Under the pieces are notes generated by a model. The model was not told the origin of the DNA. It ran no database searches and saw only the letters and a program-made list of their open reading frames with translations. Both the position numbers and the translations under genes were made by a program. Of a DNA stretch of 64,000 bases, positions 8,318 through 16,606 are shown piece by piece; the first letter of the stretch is position 1, and the number at the start of each line of letters is the position of its first letter. The DNA comes from Dehalococcoidia bacterium (GTDB lineage: Bacteria > Chloroflexota > Dehalococcoidia > Bin125), in assembly GCA_022826965.1 (NCBI GenBank), contig JAJDTU010000011.1:1-64000 (forward strand), in the 5' to 3' direction.

Positions 8318-8641
8318 TCAGTCGCCGGACCAGTACCCCGGATCGGAAGGGAAGACCGTCGAAGTTCGAGTGATCTCAATGTCGCCCTCCAGCGTGTCCG
8401 CCGCCGCCGACCAGACGGCGTAGTGCGGTGCCGCACGGTGCGCGTCGAGCGCCGCCTCGTTCTCGTAGACCTCGTAGAAGTAGTAGGTCAGCTCGTCCGA
8501 GGCATCCTGCAGCACGTTGAATCGGTGGCAGCCGGGCTCGTCCCGTTCCGAGCCGAGGCAGTCGACCTCGATCGCATGGAGGAACCGCTCGCGCCCCTCC
8601 GGCTTAACCCGCACCTTGACCCAGATCGCGATGTTGCTCAT
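8318..8641 (-). CDS. antibiotic biosynthesis monooxygenase (ABM) domain protein
   Basis: Protein of 107 aa, the standard size of an ABM dimeric ferredoxin-like fold. The start IAIWVKVRVKPEGRERFLHA, the ERDEPGCHRFNVLQD segment and the YEVYENEAALDAHRAAPHY segment match the putative quinol monooxygenase/YgiN group. Such proteins oxidise quinol-type substrates or act as small oxidoreductases; the substrate here cannot be told. It is first in a two-gene unit with the ThuA-like gene. A TAGCCT box lies in the divergent gap shared with the esterase gene. Confidence 0.85.
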   Translation of the reverse strand: MSNIAIWVKVRVKPEGRERFLHAIEVDCLGSERDEPGCHRFNVLQDASDELTYYFYEVYENEAALDAHRAAPHYAVWSAAADTLEGDIEITRTSTVFPSDPGYWSGD

Positions 8642-8743
8642 GTGCTCCGCTCCCGTTCCTCAGTCGTGGCCGTTGCGGGGTTCAGGCTACCCGCTGGGCT
8701 GTAGCTTGTTGCCTACAGCGAATCCAAGCGGAAGGCGAAGAAG

Positions 8744-9784
8744 ATGAGCAAGCTCTCAGAAGACCCACGCATCGACCCAAGGCTCAAGGCCCTGTTCCGC
8801 GAGTTCGATCTCCCGCCTTCGCCCAACTTCGCCAACCGCGACGAGGTGCTGGCGCAAGCCAACAGTGCCGAGAGCGTGGCCATGCGGCAGGGCCTCGCCG
8901 ACTTCTTCGCCCTCTGCGACACCGAAGAGATCGCGCCGTCGGATGGCCTGACGATCACGACCGAGACCTTCACCTCGTCGCCCGACGGCAACACGATCAA
9001 CATCCAGCTGATCAAACCGCAGGGCAACGGACAGTCCGACGGACTGCTGCCCGCCGTCTACTACATCCACGGCGGCGGCATGGCCTCGATGTCCTGTTAC
9101 GACCCCAACTACAAGGCCTGGGGACGGATCATCGCCCAGAACGGCGTCGCCGTGGCCATGGTCGACTTCCGCAACTGCGTCACACCGTCCTCCGCGCCCG
9201 AGGTCGAGCCCTATCCCGCCGGTCTGAACGACTGCGTCGCCGGTTTGAAGTGGGTCTCCGCGAACGCGGATTCCCTGGGCATCGATGCCTCGAGAATCAT
9301 CATCGCCGGCGAGAGCGGTGGAGGGAATCTGACCCTTGCCACCGGGATGAAACTGCTGCGCGACGGCGATATCGGTCTCGTCCAGGGCCTCTACGCGCTC
9401 TGCCCCTACATCGCCGGAAGCTGGCCCCGTGACGACCTGCCCTCGACGATCGAGAACAACGGCATCCTGCTCGATCTGCACAATAATCAGGGAGCGATGG
9501 GTTACGGGATCGAGGCGTTCGAAGCCGAGGACCCGCTCGCTTGGCCGCTATTCGCCTCGTCAGAGGACGTGATCGGCCTGCCGATGACCGTGATCTCCGT
9601 GAACGAGTGCGACCCGCTGCGCGACGAGGGCATCGCCTTCTACCGCCTGCTGCTCGAATCCGGCCAGCCCGCCAGGTGCCGCCAGGTCATGGGCACGATC
9701 CACGGCACCGAGGTCTTCCCCATGGCTTGCCCGGACGTGTCGAGAGACACCGCCCGCGACCTCGCCGCCTTGGCGATTGGCTAG
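8744..9784 (+). CDS. alpha/beta hydrolase, HSL-type esterase
   Basis: Cytoplasmic carboxylesterase of 346 aa from the hormone-sensitive-lipase group. Seen in order: oxyanion-hole HGGGM near 107-111, nucleophile motif GESGGGN near 190, acidic residue in NECDPLRDEG near 286, and catalytic His in GTIHGTEVF near 325. There is no signal peptide. The start has GGAAGG upstream. It is divergent from the ABM/ThuA unit and converges on the TauD gene with a 5-nt gap. Natural substrate unknown; a short acyl ester is likely. Confidence 0.9.
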   Translation: MSKLSEDPRIDPRLKALFREFDLPPSPNFANRDEVLAQANSAESVAMRQGLADFFALCDTEEIAPSDGLTITTETFTSSPDGNTINIQLIKPQGNGQSDGLLPAVYYIHGGGMASMSCYDPNYKAWGRIIAQNGVAVAMVDFRNCVTPSSAPEVEPYPAGLNDCVAGLKWVSANADSLGIDASRIIIAGESGGGNLTLATGMKLLRDGDIGLVQGLYALCPYIAGSWPRDDLPSTIENNGILLDLHNNQGAMGYGIEAFEAEDPLAWPLFASSEDVIGLPMTVISVNECDPLRDEGIAFYRLLLESGQPARCRQVMGTIHGTEVFPMACPDVSRDTARDLAALAIG

Positions 9785-9789
9785 CCCGA

Positions 9790-10602
9790 CTAGAACGGCT
9801 TGTCGCCCTTGACCGTGACGCGGATCCCGCTTCGCGATTCCGGGTAGTAGTCCCAGATCGCCATGTGCTGCGTGCAGCGGTTGTCCCACAGCGCGACCGA
9901 GTTCGCCTCCCACTGGAAGCGGCACTGGAAGTTCACGTTCTTCACGTGCTCGTAGAGGAAGCCGAGGATCGCGTCGCTCTCCTCGATCGGCAGCTCGATG
10001 ATCCGCTTGGTGAAGCTCGAGTTGACGAACAGCGCCTTGCGTCCGGTCACAGGATGCGTGCGAGCGATCGGGTGCACCGCCCGCGGTGACTCACGCTGCG
10101 GCTGGTGATCGCCGTACTGCCCCGAGTAGTCGGACGCGTGCAGCGCGGTCAGCGGCTCGAGCAGCGCCTGCATCTGCGGCGACAGCCTGTCCCAGGCCGC
10201 GTACATATTCGACCAGCAGGTGTCCCCGCCCTGCGTCGGGATGCTGTGGATGTGCAGGATCGAGGCCATCGGCGGCTCTTCGTCGGCCGACACGTCGGAG
10301 TGCCAGCGTTCGCCGTTGTTGCGGAACGAGTCCTTGTCGGTGTGGATCCGCATCAGCTCCGGGTTCCCGTGCTCGTACGGCGCAGCCGGGTGAATGTGCA
10401 GGTCGCCGAACATCCGCCCGAACGTCAGGTGCTGTTCCGGAGAGATCGCCTGATCGCGGAAGAACAGCACCAGGTGCTCCATCCACGCGTCATGGATGAA
10501 CCGAAAGGTCTCCTCATCGATCGGCTGCGTCAGGTCGACGCCATGAACAGTGGCGCCAATCGTCGGCGTCAGCGGTTCAATTGAGATGGCGGACGTGGAC
10601 AT
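9790..10602 (-). CDS. TauD/TfdA-family Fe(II)/2-oxoglutarate dioxygenase
   Basis: Protein of 270 aa, usual length for the family. The iron-binding facial triad is visible: His and Asp in RWHSDVSADEEPP near 103-105 and the distal His in CTQHMAIWDYYP near 249; the 2-oxoglutarate-binding Arg is in SRSGIRVTV. A substrate-loop element GGDTCWSNMYAA is also present. Relatives hydroxylate taurine, 2,4-D or other small acids, releasing CO2 and succinate. The neighbours do not identify the substrate. GAGG lies 6 bases before the ATG. Confidence 0.92.
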   Translation of the reverse strand: MSTSAISIEPLTPTIGATVHGVDLTQPIDEETFRFIHDAWMEHLVLFFRDQAISPEQHLTFGRMFGDLHIHPAAPYEHGNPELMRIHTDKDSFRNNGERWHSDVSADEEPPMASILHIHSIPTQGGDTCWSNMYAAWDRLSPQMQALLEPLTALHASDYSGQYGDHQPQRESPRAVHPIARTHPVTGRKALFVNSSFTKRIIELPIEESDAILGFLYEHVKNVNFQCRFQWEANSVALWDNRCTQHMAIWDYYPESRSGIRVTVKGDKPF

Positions 10603-10647
10603 AATGTACCTCGATGATGCACTGATCTGGCTGAGACGAAGATAGCG

Positions 10648-11124
10648 CTACTCGTCCTCGGGCCGGATCAGCGTGACGGTGCCGTTGACGTAGCTGAGCT
10701 CAAAGTCGCCGCGTCGAATGGCGTCTCGTCCGAAGATGGAGGGCAGAGACCAGTTGCCTCCAGGCGCTTGATCTCGCGGGCTCGGTTCCGCCAGCCAAAG
10801 TGGCACCTCCAGGCGAATCTCGACACCTACTTCGTCAACGAGGATCAGTACGGCGTCCTCAAGCTCAACCGCGTAGCCGCCCGATTCGCCGACGCCTTCG
10901 ATCATCGTGGCATCGTTTACGCCGCGAAAGTTTGTCGCGGTCAAACCTGCGCCGAGCAACTCAAGGCTGTCCCTGGGCATGATGCAGGTGACGTCCGAGC
11001 CTGTATCGACAAAGAAATCAAGCTCATGTCGAATCCCGCTCAGTTCGACGATCGCATTGACGAACGGCGCCGGGTTGGCTGGGTCCCAGAGCGCGTTCAA
11101 CCAGCCGCGGACCTGTCTCGTCAT
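10648..11124 (-). CDS. retropepsin-like aspartic protease
   Basis: Protein of 158 aa. The catalytic motif FVDTGSDVTCI lies about 34 residues from the start, followed by a hydrophobic GGYAVELEDAVLIL strand and a LPSIFGRDAI segment (the usual LLGRD-like motif) near the C-terminus, all typical of single-domain retroviral-type aspartyl proteases in bacteria. I take ATG 11124 as the start because it overlaps the stop of the upstream gene (ATGA); a longer frame to 11187 exists but would overlap that gene by 67 nt. Target protein unknown. Confidence 0.8.
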   Translation of the reverse strand: MTRQVRGWLNALWDPANPAPFVNAIVELSGIRHELDFFVDTGSDVTCIMPRDSLELLGAGLTATNFRGVNDATMIEGVGESGGYAVELEDAVLILVDEVGVEIRLEVPLWLAEPSPRDQAPGGNWSLPSIFGRDAIRRGDFELSYVNGTVTLIRPEDE

Positions 11125-11429
11125 CGAGCTTCGGCCGGGGACCGTCCGATCAGCGTTCGCGGGCTTCTCTTGGGCGGCCAAGCCCAATTCATCCCGGCGC
11201 GTGTGAAATCGTCAAGTTTGCTGAGATGGTCAATGAGCGATTGACCGTCGGTGTATGCGACCACCTGATTGCCACCGTAGACGACGATCATGTGATCAGG
11301 AAACGCGGCCACTAACTCGTCCCGATGCGCCTCCCAGTACTCACGGTTGCTCTGACGTTCCGCGCGATGCTCCTCAAGCGTCCAGGAATCCGTCGGCCGA
11401 CCAGCCTTCGGCTTTGATTCTGTCGTCAT
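11121..11429 (-). CDS. small protein similar to DUF5678 partners of aspartyl proteases
   Basis: A 102-aa protein with a charged N-terminal region (EEHRAERQSNREYWEAHRDEL) and a C-terminal AAFPDHMIVVYGGNQVVAY beta segment of the type found in DUF5678-like proteins (Pro/Gly then a predicted hairpin asking for a small ligand or partner). The start at 11429 is fixed by GGGAGG six bases upstream; ATG 11435 would sit against the GGAGG. It overlaps the downstream protease gene by 4 bases, so the two are coupled. Function unknown; the family assignment is from recall and should be treated as tentative. Confidence 0.65.
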   Translation of the reverse strand: MTTESKPKAGRPTDSWTLEEHRAERQSNREYWEAHRDELVAAFPDHMIVVYGGNQVVAYTDGQSLIDHLSKLDDFTRAGMNWAWPPKRSPRTLIGRSPAEAR

Positions 11430-11532
11430 CTTCATCCTCCCGATCCCGATTCTAAGGTCTGGCCCGCCTGCGGCGCGTCGCCAATCCGCTATCTTTGACG
11501 CGCAAACCAGAGCGTTGGTGAAGGGAACGATC

Positions 11533-13395
11533 ATGGCACTTGGCGGCTTTGCGAATCACGTGGCGCGGGTCAATCTGACCGACCGCAGCGTCTCCTACGA
11601 AGGCATCAACGAAGACGACGCGCGCAAGTACATCGGCGCTCGCGGACTGGGCGTCAAGTACTTGCTCGACAACGGCCCCGAAACCGACGCCATGTCGGCC
11701 GACAACATGCTGGCCCTCGTCAACGGACCGATGACCGGTACCGAGGTGACCATGTCCGGACGCCTCGCGTTCGTGACCAAGTCTCCGCTGACCGGCACCG
11801 TGACCGACTCCCACATGGGCGGTTGGTCGGCGGCCCGCCTGCGCTGGGCCGGCTTCGACGCGATCCTGATCACCGGCAAGGCCGACTCCCCCGTCTACCT
11901 CGAGGTCGAGGACGGCGAGGTCGAGATCAAGGACGCCTCCGATATCTGGGGCAAGGGCATTCACGACACCGTCGCCCACTTCGGCTCCGGGAGCGGCAAC
12001 CGGACCGACGTCTCGGTCATGTCGATCGGCCAGGCCGGCGAGAACGGCGTGCTGTTCGCCTCATTCCTCAACGAGGACGACCGCGCCGCCGGCCGTGGCG
12101 GTACCGGCGCCGTCGCCGGGATGAAGAACCTCAAGTGCGTGGTCGTGCGCGGCACGCGCGCCGGTCGCTGGCGCCCCGAGCAGGGCGAGGCCCGGCAGAA
12201 GTTCCGCGAGGCCCAGGGTCAGCACCTCAAGCTGATCATGGAGTCGCCTGTTACGGCGCCGTCCTCGGTCAACGACGACGGTTCGCTCAAGGACGGCTCC
12301 GGTGCGCTCTCCGCGTTCGGCACCAACGTCCTGATGAACGTCGTCAACTCGATCGGTGGCCTCGGCACCAAGAACTCGCAGATGACCCAGACCTCCCCCG
12401 AAGCCGCCAACGCCGTCTCCGGCGAGACGATGCGCGACGACTTCCTCACCGCCGAACCGACCTGTCACGCCTGCCCGGTCGCCTGCAAGAAGGAGGTTGA
12501 AATCACCGACGGTCCGCACGCAGGCCTGAAGATGGAGTCCTTCGAGTACGAACCGGCCTGGTCGCTCGGCGCAAATTGCGGCAACGACGATCCCGCCGTA
12601 ATCGCCAAGGTCATCGACCAGTGCAACGACTACGGCATGGACGCCATCGAGATCGGCAACGTCCTCTCGATGTACATGGAAGCCTCCGAGCGCGGCTACG
12701 TCGACACCCCGCTCGACTGGGGCGACGGCGCGGGCATGGTCCGCGTGACCGACGAGATGGCCATGGGATCCTCCTTGATCGGCCAGACCCTGGGACAGGG
12801 CACGGCCAAGGCCGCCGCCGCCTGGGGACACTCCGAGATCTCCATGACCGTCAAGGGCCAGGCAGTGCCCGCCTACGACCCGCGCGGTCTCAAGGGCGAG
12901 GGCCTCGGCTACGCCACCTCAAACCGCGGCGCCTGCCACCTGCGCGGCTACACGCCCGCCTCCGAGCTGCTCGGCATCCCCGTCAAGACCGACCCGCTCG
13001 ACTGGGACGGCAAGGGTCCGCTGCTCAAGATCTTCCAGGACCTGCACGCCTTCTCCGACTCGCTCGACCTCTGCAAGTTCTCCGCCTTCGCGGTCGGCGC
13101 GCCCGAGTACGCCGCCCTCTACGAGAACGTCGTCGGCCTGCCGATGTCCGAAGAGGACGTCATGGTCGCCGGCGAGCGCATCTACAACCTTGAGCGCTAC
13201 TTCAACAACCTGGCCGGATTCGACGGCAGCGACGACTCGCTGCCCGAGCGCTTCCTCACCGAACCCGCGACCGGCCCCGCTGAAGGCCACATCTGCGAAC
13301 TCGACCAAATGAAGGAGCAGTATTACGACGCCCGCGGGTGGGACGACGGCGTCGTCGGCGAAGCCAAGCTGCGCGAACTCGAAATCATCTCGTAG
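11533..13395 (+). CDS. aldehyde:ferredoxin oxidoreductase, tungsten-pterin family
   Basis: Protein of 620 aa that should oxidise aldehydes to acids with ferredoxin as acceptor. The N-terminal domain has the family blocks GARGLGVKYLLDN, LVNGPMTGTEVTMSGR, SPLTGTVTDSHMGG and LRWAGFDAILITGKA. The [4Fe-4S] ligands are Cys311, Cys314, Cys318 (CHACPVAC) and Cys514 (LDLCKF). The start is ATG 11533, with GAAGGGA seven bases upstream, not the GTG at 11515. A MoaD-like gene follows, separated by a repeat element; such proteins help build the bis-pterin cofactor. The true substrate and metal (W or Mo) cannot be told. Confidence 0.93.
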   Translation: MALGGFANHVARVNLTDRSVSYEGINEDDARKYIGARGLGVKYLLDNGPETDAMSADNMLALVNGPMTGTEVTMSGRLAFVTKSPLTGTVTDSHMGGWSAARLRWAGFDAILITGKADSPVYLEVEDGEVEIKDASDIWGKGIHDTVAHFGSGSGNRTDVSVMSIGQAGENGVLFASFLNEDDRAAGRGGTGAVAGMKNLKCVVVRGTRAGRWRPEQGEARQKFREAQGQHLKLIMESPVTAPSSVNDDGSLKDGSGALSAFGTNVLMNVVNSIGGLGTKNSQMTQTSPEAANAVSGETMRDDFLTAEPTCHACPVACKKEVEITDGPHAGLKMESFEYEPAWSLGANCGNDDPAVIAKVIDQCNDYGMDAIEIGNVLSMYMEASERGYVDTPLDWGDGAGMVRVTDEMAMGSSLIGQTLGQGTAKAAAAWGHSEISMTVKGQAVPAYDPRGLKGEGLGYATSNRGACHLRGYTPASELLGIPVKTDPLDWDGKGPLLKIFQDLHAFSDSLDLCKFSAFAVGAPEYAALYENVVGLPMSEEDVMVAGERIYNLERYFNNLAGFDGSDDSLPERFLTEPATGPAEGHICELDQMKEQYYDARGWDDGVVGEAKLRELEIIS

Positions 13396-13410
13396 AAGCG
13401 CCCGATCCTA

Positions 13411-13466
13411 CTCTCCCCCCGCCTCAGGCGGGGGGAGATGTCGCGGAGCGACAGAGGGGGCGCGCC
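13411..13466 (+). repeat. REP-like half-element between AOR and MoaD genes
   Basis: Two adjacent hairpins: a C-run/G-run stem (CTCCCCCCGCC with GGCGGGGGGAG) and TGTCGCGGAGCGACA, followed by GAGGGGG. It is the right half of the composite element found repeatedly after 57.6 kb. It ends 10 nt before the MoaD-like ATG, so it lies in the leader of that gene. Confidence 0.85.
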
Positions 13467-13476
13467 CGAGCAGACC

Positions 13477-13749
13477 ATGATCATCCGCTTCTACGCGACG
13501 CTGCGGCCGCTGGTTGGCGGTCGCAGCGTCGAACTGTCTGACCCGCCCGAGACAATCGGCGGCATCCTCGAACGGCTCGCCTGCCAGTACGAGGGGCTCC
13601 AGAATCAGCTCTTCGACGATGACGGCGCCGTCCGCCGATTCGTCGCCATCATGGTCGACGGCCGAGACATCCGACACATCGACGGCCTGCAAAGCCGGGT
13701 CAACCCCGACAGCGAACTCGACATCTTCCCACCCGTCGCCGGCGGCTGA
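13477..13749 (+). CDS. MoaD/ThiS-family sulfur carrier protein
   Basis: A 90-aa ubiquitin-fold protein starting MIIRFYATLRPLVGG and ending PPVAGG, the C-terminal Gly-Gly that is adenylated and thiocarboxylated in molybdopterin/tungstopterin synthesis. The VDGRDIRHIDGLQ segment is typical. An earlier in-frame ATG (13438) would translate the repeat element, so I choose ATG 13477. Position directly after the aldehyde:ferredoxin oxidoreductase suggests a dedicated role in its pterin cofactor. Confidence 0.9.
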   Translation: MIIRFYATLRPLVGGRSVELSDPPETIGGILERLACQYEGLQNQLFDDDGAVRRFVAIMVDGRDIRHIDGLQSRVNPDSELDIFPPVAGG

Positions 13750-13765
13750 TCCCGAGACTTCTACA

Positions 13766-13771
13766 TACCAT
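13766..13771 (+). promoter_or_regulatory. TACCAT box 7 nt before ATG 13779
   Basis: TACCAT followed by 7 nt and the ATG, without a Shine-Dalgarno site, fits a -10 element that produces a leaderless mRNA. Confidence 0.4.
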
Positions 13772-13778
13772 CGAGCGC

Positions 13779-14189
13779 ATGAGAATCGGGTTGCCAAACC
13801 TACTCAGGGTGCAATCATGGCCACTGACCCTGCGCGCCTTTCTGTTCGGCTTCACGCTGGTCGCCATTGTGGTCGCCATCATTGCCGCGTTCGCAACTCC
13901 CTGGCCGACCGGTATCCCCGAGGCCTTTCGCACACAAGTGGAGGCCACCGGCGCGGCTCGCGGACGGTACCTGGCCCAGCAGGAGGCGAAACGCGACGCG
14001 ATCGACGAGGCGCGCCGCCAGGCACATGTGAAGATTGACGGCCTGATCGCCAGCGACAACTTCGAGCGCGGCTACCAACCCACGTATCGCTACGCCTGGA
14101 ACGACGCCATCGAACGGCTCAGTCGGCAAGTACCAAGGCAACGACTCCACGACGAGGAACACACCCAGTGGATTGAGTTACTGAGATGA
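13779..14189 (+). CDS. small single-pass membrane protein
   Basis: A 136-aa protein not assignable to a family. A hydrophobic helix at about 17-41 (LTLRAFLFGFTLVAIVVAII core) is followed by a charged, helical region rich in Ala, Arg, Glu and Gln, with GYQPTYRYAWNDAI near 100-115. The next gene has the same architecture (N-terminal helix then WNDA-type helical tail), and the two overlap by 4 bases, so they are probably paralogues made together. A TACCAT box lies seven bases before the start. Confidence 0.65.
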   Translation: MRIGLPNLLRVQSWPLTLRAFLFGFTLVAIVVAIIAAFATPWPTGIPEAFRTQVEATGAARGRYLAQQEAKRDAIDEARRQAHVKIDGLIASDNFERGYQPTYRYAWNDAIERLSRQVPRQRLHDEEHTQWIELLR

Positions 14190-14671
14190 GCCTCGGAGCC
14201 CCGCTCACACCGCCGCCGCACGGTCCGCGAAATCTCGTCAGGCTGGTCATGTGGCAGTCGCCGCAGGAGGCCGTGAAGCGAACGTTGGCCTGGTTCCTGA
14301 TCGGAGCGGCCATCGCCGCCTTGCTCGGTTGGGTGCTATTGGAGGCGTTGCCCGACGCCCTGCAGACGTCCGCGCGCGACATCCGCGAGATCAGACAACA
14401 GGCGCTTCACCATGCCTACGTCGCCGAATACGACGATGCCTACGCAGCTGCTGTGGCTGATCGAGTCACATTCGAGCTCGCGCAACTCGTGCTCGAGTCC
14501 CACCGTGACGCCGACTCAGCATGGGCCGAGGGCGTCCACGGAGGCTGGGCGGAGGGTTGGAACGATGCCCTCGATGCAATGCTCGCCGCTTCGATTGAGG
14601 CCGGGGCAGAGCCGGATTCGCTCGAGTTGAACGCCCTCGATGGTGCTGCAAGGCGAACCGCAGGCCGTTGA
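14186..14671 (+). CDS. small single-pass membrane protein, partner of upstream gene
   Basis: A 161-aa protein. A membrane helix at about 34-52 (LAWFLIGAAIAALLGWVLLE core) is followed by a helical, Ala/Glu-rich tail containing GWAEGWNDALDAMLAAS. The WNDA motif is shared with the preceding 136-aa protein, as is the overall plan, which suggests an ancient duplication. The start ATG overlaps the previous stop (ATGA). Function unknown; the tails probably lie on one side of the membrane and may pair. Confidence 0.65.
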   Translation: MSLGAPLTPPPHGPRNLVRLVMWQSPQEAVKRTLAWFLIGAAIAALLGWVLLEALPDALQTSARDIREIRQQALHHAYVAEYDDAYAAAVADRVTFELAQLVLESHRDADSAWAEGVHGGWAEGWNDALDAMLAASIEAGAEPDSLELNALDGAARRTAGR

Positions 14672-14738
14672 CTCCCGTCGTCGCCGGCGCTGCAAGTTGC
14701 ATCCACCACAGCGGTGCCATCGCGACCGGTCACGGGCA

Positions 14739-14744
14739 TACCCT
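14739..14744 (+). promoter_or_regulatory. TACCCT box 6 nt before ATG 14751
   Basis: TACCCT, six bases, then ATG; no Shine-Dalgarno site. Candidate leaderless promoter. Confidence 0.45.
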
Positions 14745-14750
14745 GACTCC

Positions 14751-16184
14751 ATGACCCGCATCCTCATCCTCGGAGCCAGCGGCTACGTCGGCGGACACCT
14801 CGCCCCGCGGCTCGCGTCCGAGGGCTATCACGTCCGCGCCGCCGCACGTCGGATTGATGCGTTGCGGGCCCGCGGCTGGGACGCCGTCGAGTGCGTGCGC
14901 GCTGACGCGCTCGAGCCCGACTCCCTGCACGACGCGCTCGAAGGCGTCGACCTGGCCTACTACCTCGTTCACTCCATGGCCGCCGGCAGCAACTTCTCCG
15001 ACCTCGATCGGCGCGCCGCCGCCAACTTCCGCGACGCGGCCGCACAGGCTGGTCTGAAGCGGATCATCTACCTCGGCGGCATCCAGCCCTCGAACGGCGC
15101 GTCGCCGCATCTGGCCTCGAGGATGGAAACCGGAGAGGTGTTGCGCTCAGGCCCGGTGCCCGTCACCGAGTTGCGAGCCGGGATTGTCGTCGGGCCCGGC
15201 TCTGCCGCGTTCGAGGTCATCCGCGACCTCGTCTACCACTTGCCCCTCATGCTCGCGCCGCGCTGGGTCAACTCGCGCAGTCAGCCGATCGCGCTCGACG
15301 ACCTGCTCGACTACCTCGTGGGCCTGCTTCGACTCGACGAACACGGCGACTCGCACATCTACGATGCCGTCGGCCCCGAGACCCTGAGCTACGGCGACCT
15401 GCTCCGTCAGTTCGGTCAGGTCGTCGGGCGCACGGTTCGCATCGTCTCCCTTCCGGTACTGACTCCAAGGCTGTCGTCCTATTGGTTGGATCTGGTCACG
15501 GCCGTGCCGGCGAGCATCGCCCGTCCCCTCATCGACGGTCTCAAGCACGACCTGATCTCCGAACGGCCGAACGAACTGCAGGACCTGATCCCGATCCGCC
15601 AGCGCTCGTACCGCGAGGCGGTCCAGCAGGCAATGGACCAGGAGCAGGCCGCCGCGCTCACGATCCGCTGGACCGAGGGCGGCTTCCGCTATCGCCGGCA
15701 GCGCCACGACGTGTCCTGGTACGACAAATCGGTCCGCGTGTCGGTCGACAGCTCACGCTCCACGGAGGAGGTCTGGCGCGACATCAGCTCGATTGGCGCC
15801 GATCGCGGCTGGTACGTCGCGACCTGGATCTGGAAACTGCGCGGACTCATCGACCGCGCCATCGGCGGCGTCGGGATGCGACGCGGACGCCGCCATCCGA
15901 CCGAACTGCGCGTCGATGACCCGCTCGATTTCTGGCGCGTCGCCGCCGTCGAGCCCGGACGCAGCCTGACCCTCGTCGCCGAAATGAAACTGCCCGGCTC
16001 GGCGGTACTGGAACTCTCGGTGGATCCCGACGGCGCGAAATCGACCACCTCGCTTCAGGCCCACTTCCATCCCGCCGGCATCTGGGGCCTGTGCTACTGG
16101 TTCGGCCTCTGGCCAATCCACATCCTCATGTTCAAGCGCCTGGCGGCGGCCCTCGCCCACGGGCCCGGGAACCGTCCACGCTAG
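14751..16184 (+). CDS. NAD(P)-binding protein with DUF2867 C-terminal domain
   Basis: Protein of 477 aa. The N-terminal half is an atypical short-chain/NmrA-like Rossmann domain (ILGASGYVGGHLAPRLASEG, then VDLAYYLVHSM and IIYLGGIQPS). The C-terminal half, from about residue 335, is DUF2867-like (SSRSTEEVWRDISSIG, ELRVDDPLDFWRV, GLCYWFGLWPIH). The same fusion is widespread in actinobacteria and Chloroflexota and is annotated only as a hypothetical oxidoreductase. ATG 14751 is chosen over a longer frame because GASGYVG must lie at the N-terminus. Confidence 0.88.
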   Translation: MTRILILGASGYVGGHLAPRLASEGYHVRAAARRIDALRARGWDAVECVRADALEPDSLHDALEGVDLAYYLVHSMAAGSNFSDLDRRAAANFRDAAAQAGLKRIIYLGGIQPSNGASPHLASRMETGEVLRSGPVPVTELRAGIVVGPGSAAFEVIRDLVYHLPLMLAPRWVNSRSQPIALDDLLDYLVGLLRLDEHGDSHIYDAVGPETLSYGDLLRQFGQVVGRTVRIVSLPVLTPRLSSYWLDLVTAVPASIARPLIDGLKHDLISERPNELQDLIPIRQRSYREAVQQAMDQEQAAALTIRWTEGGFRYRRQRHDVSWYDKSVRVSVDSSRSTEEVWRDISSIGADRGWYVATWIWKLRGLIDRAIGGVGMRRGRRHPTELRVDDPLDFWRVAAVEPGRSLTLVAEMKLPGSAVLELSVDPDGAKSTTSLQAHFHPAGIWGLCYWFGLWPIHILMFKRLAAALAHGPGNRPR

Positions 16185-16187
16185 GGT
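16182..16187 (+). promoter_or_regulatory. TAGGGT box 7 nt before ATG 16195
   Basis: TAGGGT overlaps the stop codon of the preceding gene; seven bases later comes the ATG. Candidate leaderless promoter. Confidence 0.35.
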
Positions 16188-16194
16188 TGAGCGC

Positions 16195-16512
16195 ATGACC
16201 CACGCAGTCCGCGAGCTGACCCTCCGCGCCGTCCCGATCTGGCTCCTGCGCCAGTACCTCGAGCAATTGGGAGCAACGGAAATCGAGCCGCCCGCTCCCG
16301 GCCCGACCGACCCGGACGGCGTCGTCCCGCCCGACGCCGCGATGTCCGGCGACGGCTGGACCGTGATCTGGCGCTCCGAACAGCGCCAGATGCATCCTCG
16401 ACTGCCGACCAAGATGGATGAGCACTACTTCGTCTTCACCGCCGAAACGGAACAGGCGGTGGAGGATCTGCTCGACCGCTTCATGATGAAGGCCCAGCGC
16501 GGCGGCGGGTAA
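16195..16512 (+). CDS. conserved small protein of unknown function
   Basis: A 105-aa acidic/basic mixed protein: RELTLRAVPIWLLRQYLEQL helix, a Pro-rich loop (EPPAPGPTDPDG), then a beta region GDGWTVIWRSEQ and a C-terminal helix EQAVEDLLDRFMMKAQRG. The codon use and spacing (10 nt after the upstream stop) support a real gene. I do not recognise the family with confidence. Confidence 0.65.
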   Translation: MTHAVRELTLRAVPIWLLRQYLEQLGATEIEPPAPGPTDPDGVVPPDAAMSGDGWTVIWRSEQRQMHPRLPTKMDEHYFVFTAETEQAVEDLLDRFMMKAQRGGG

Positions 16513-16606
16513 CGACTGTTCATTTGATCACACCGACGATCCTCGCTCGGACTCGAAACGCGATATAGTCAGAACACATGCGCTCAATGGCCGAGGAGGT
16601 GTCGAG

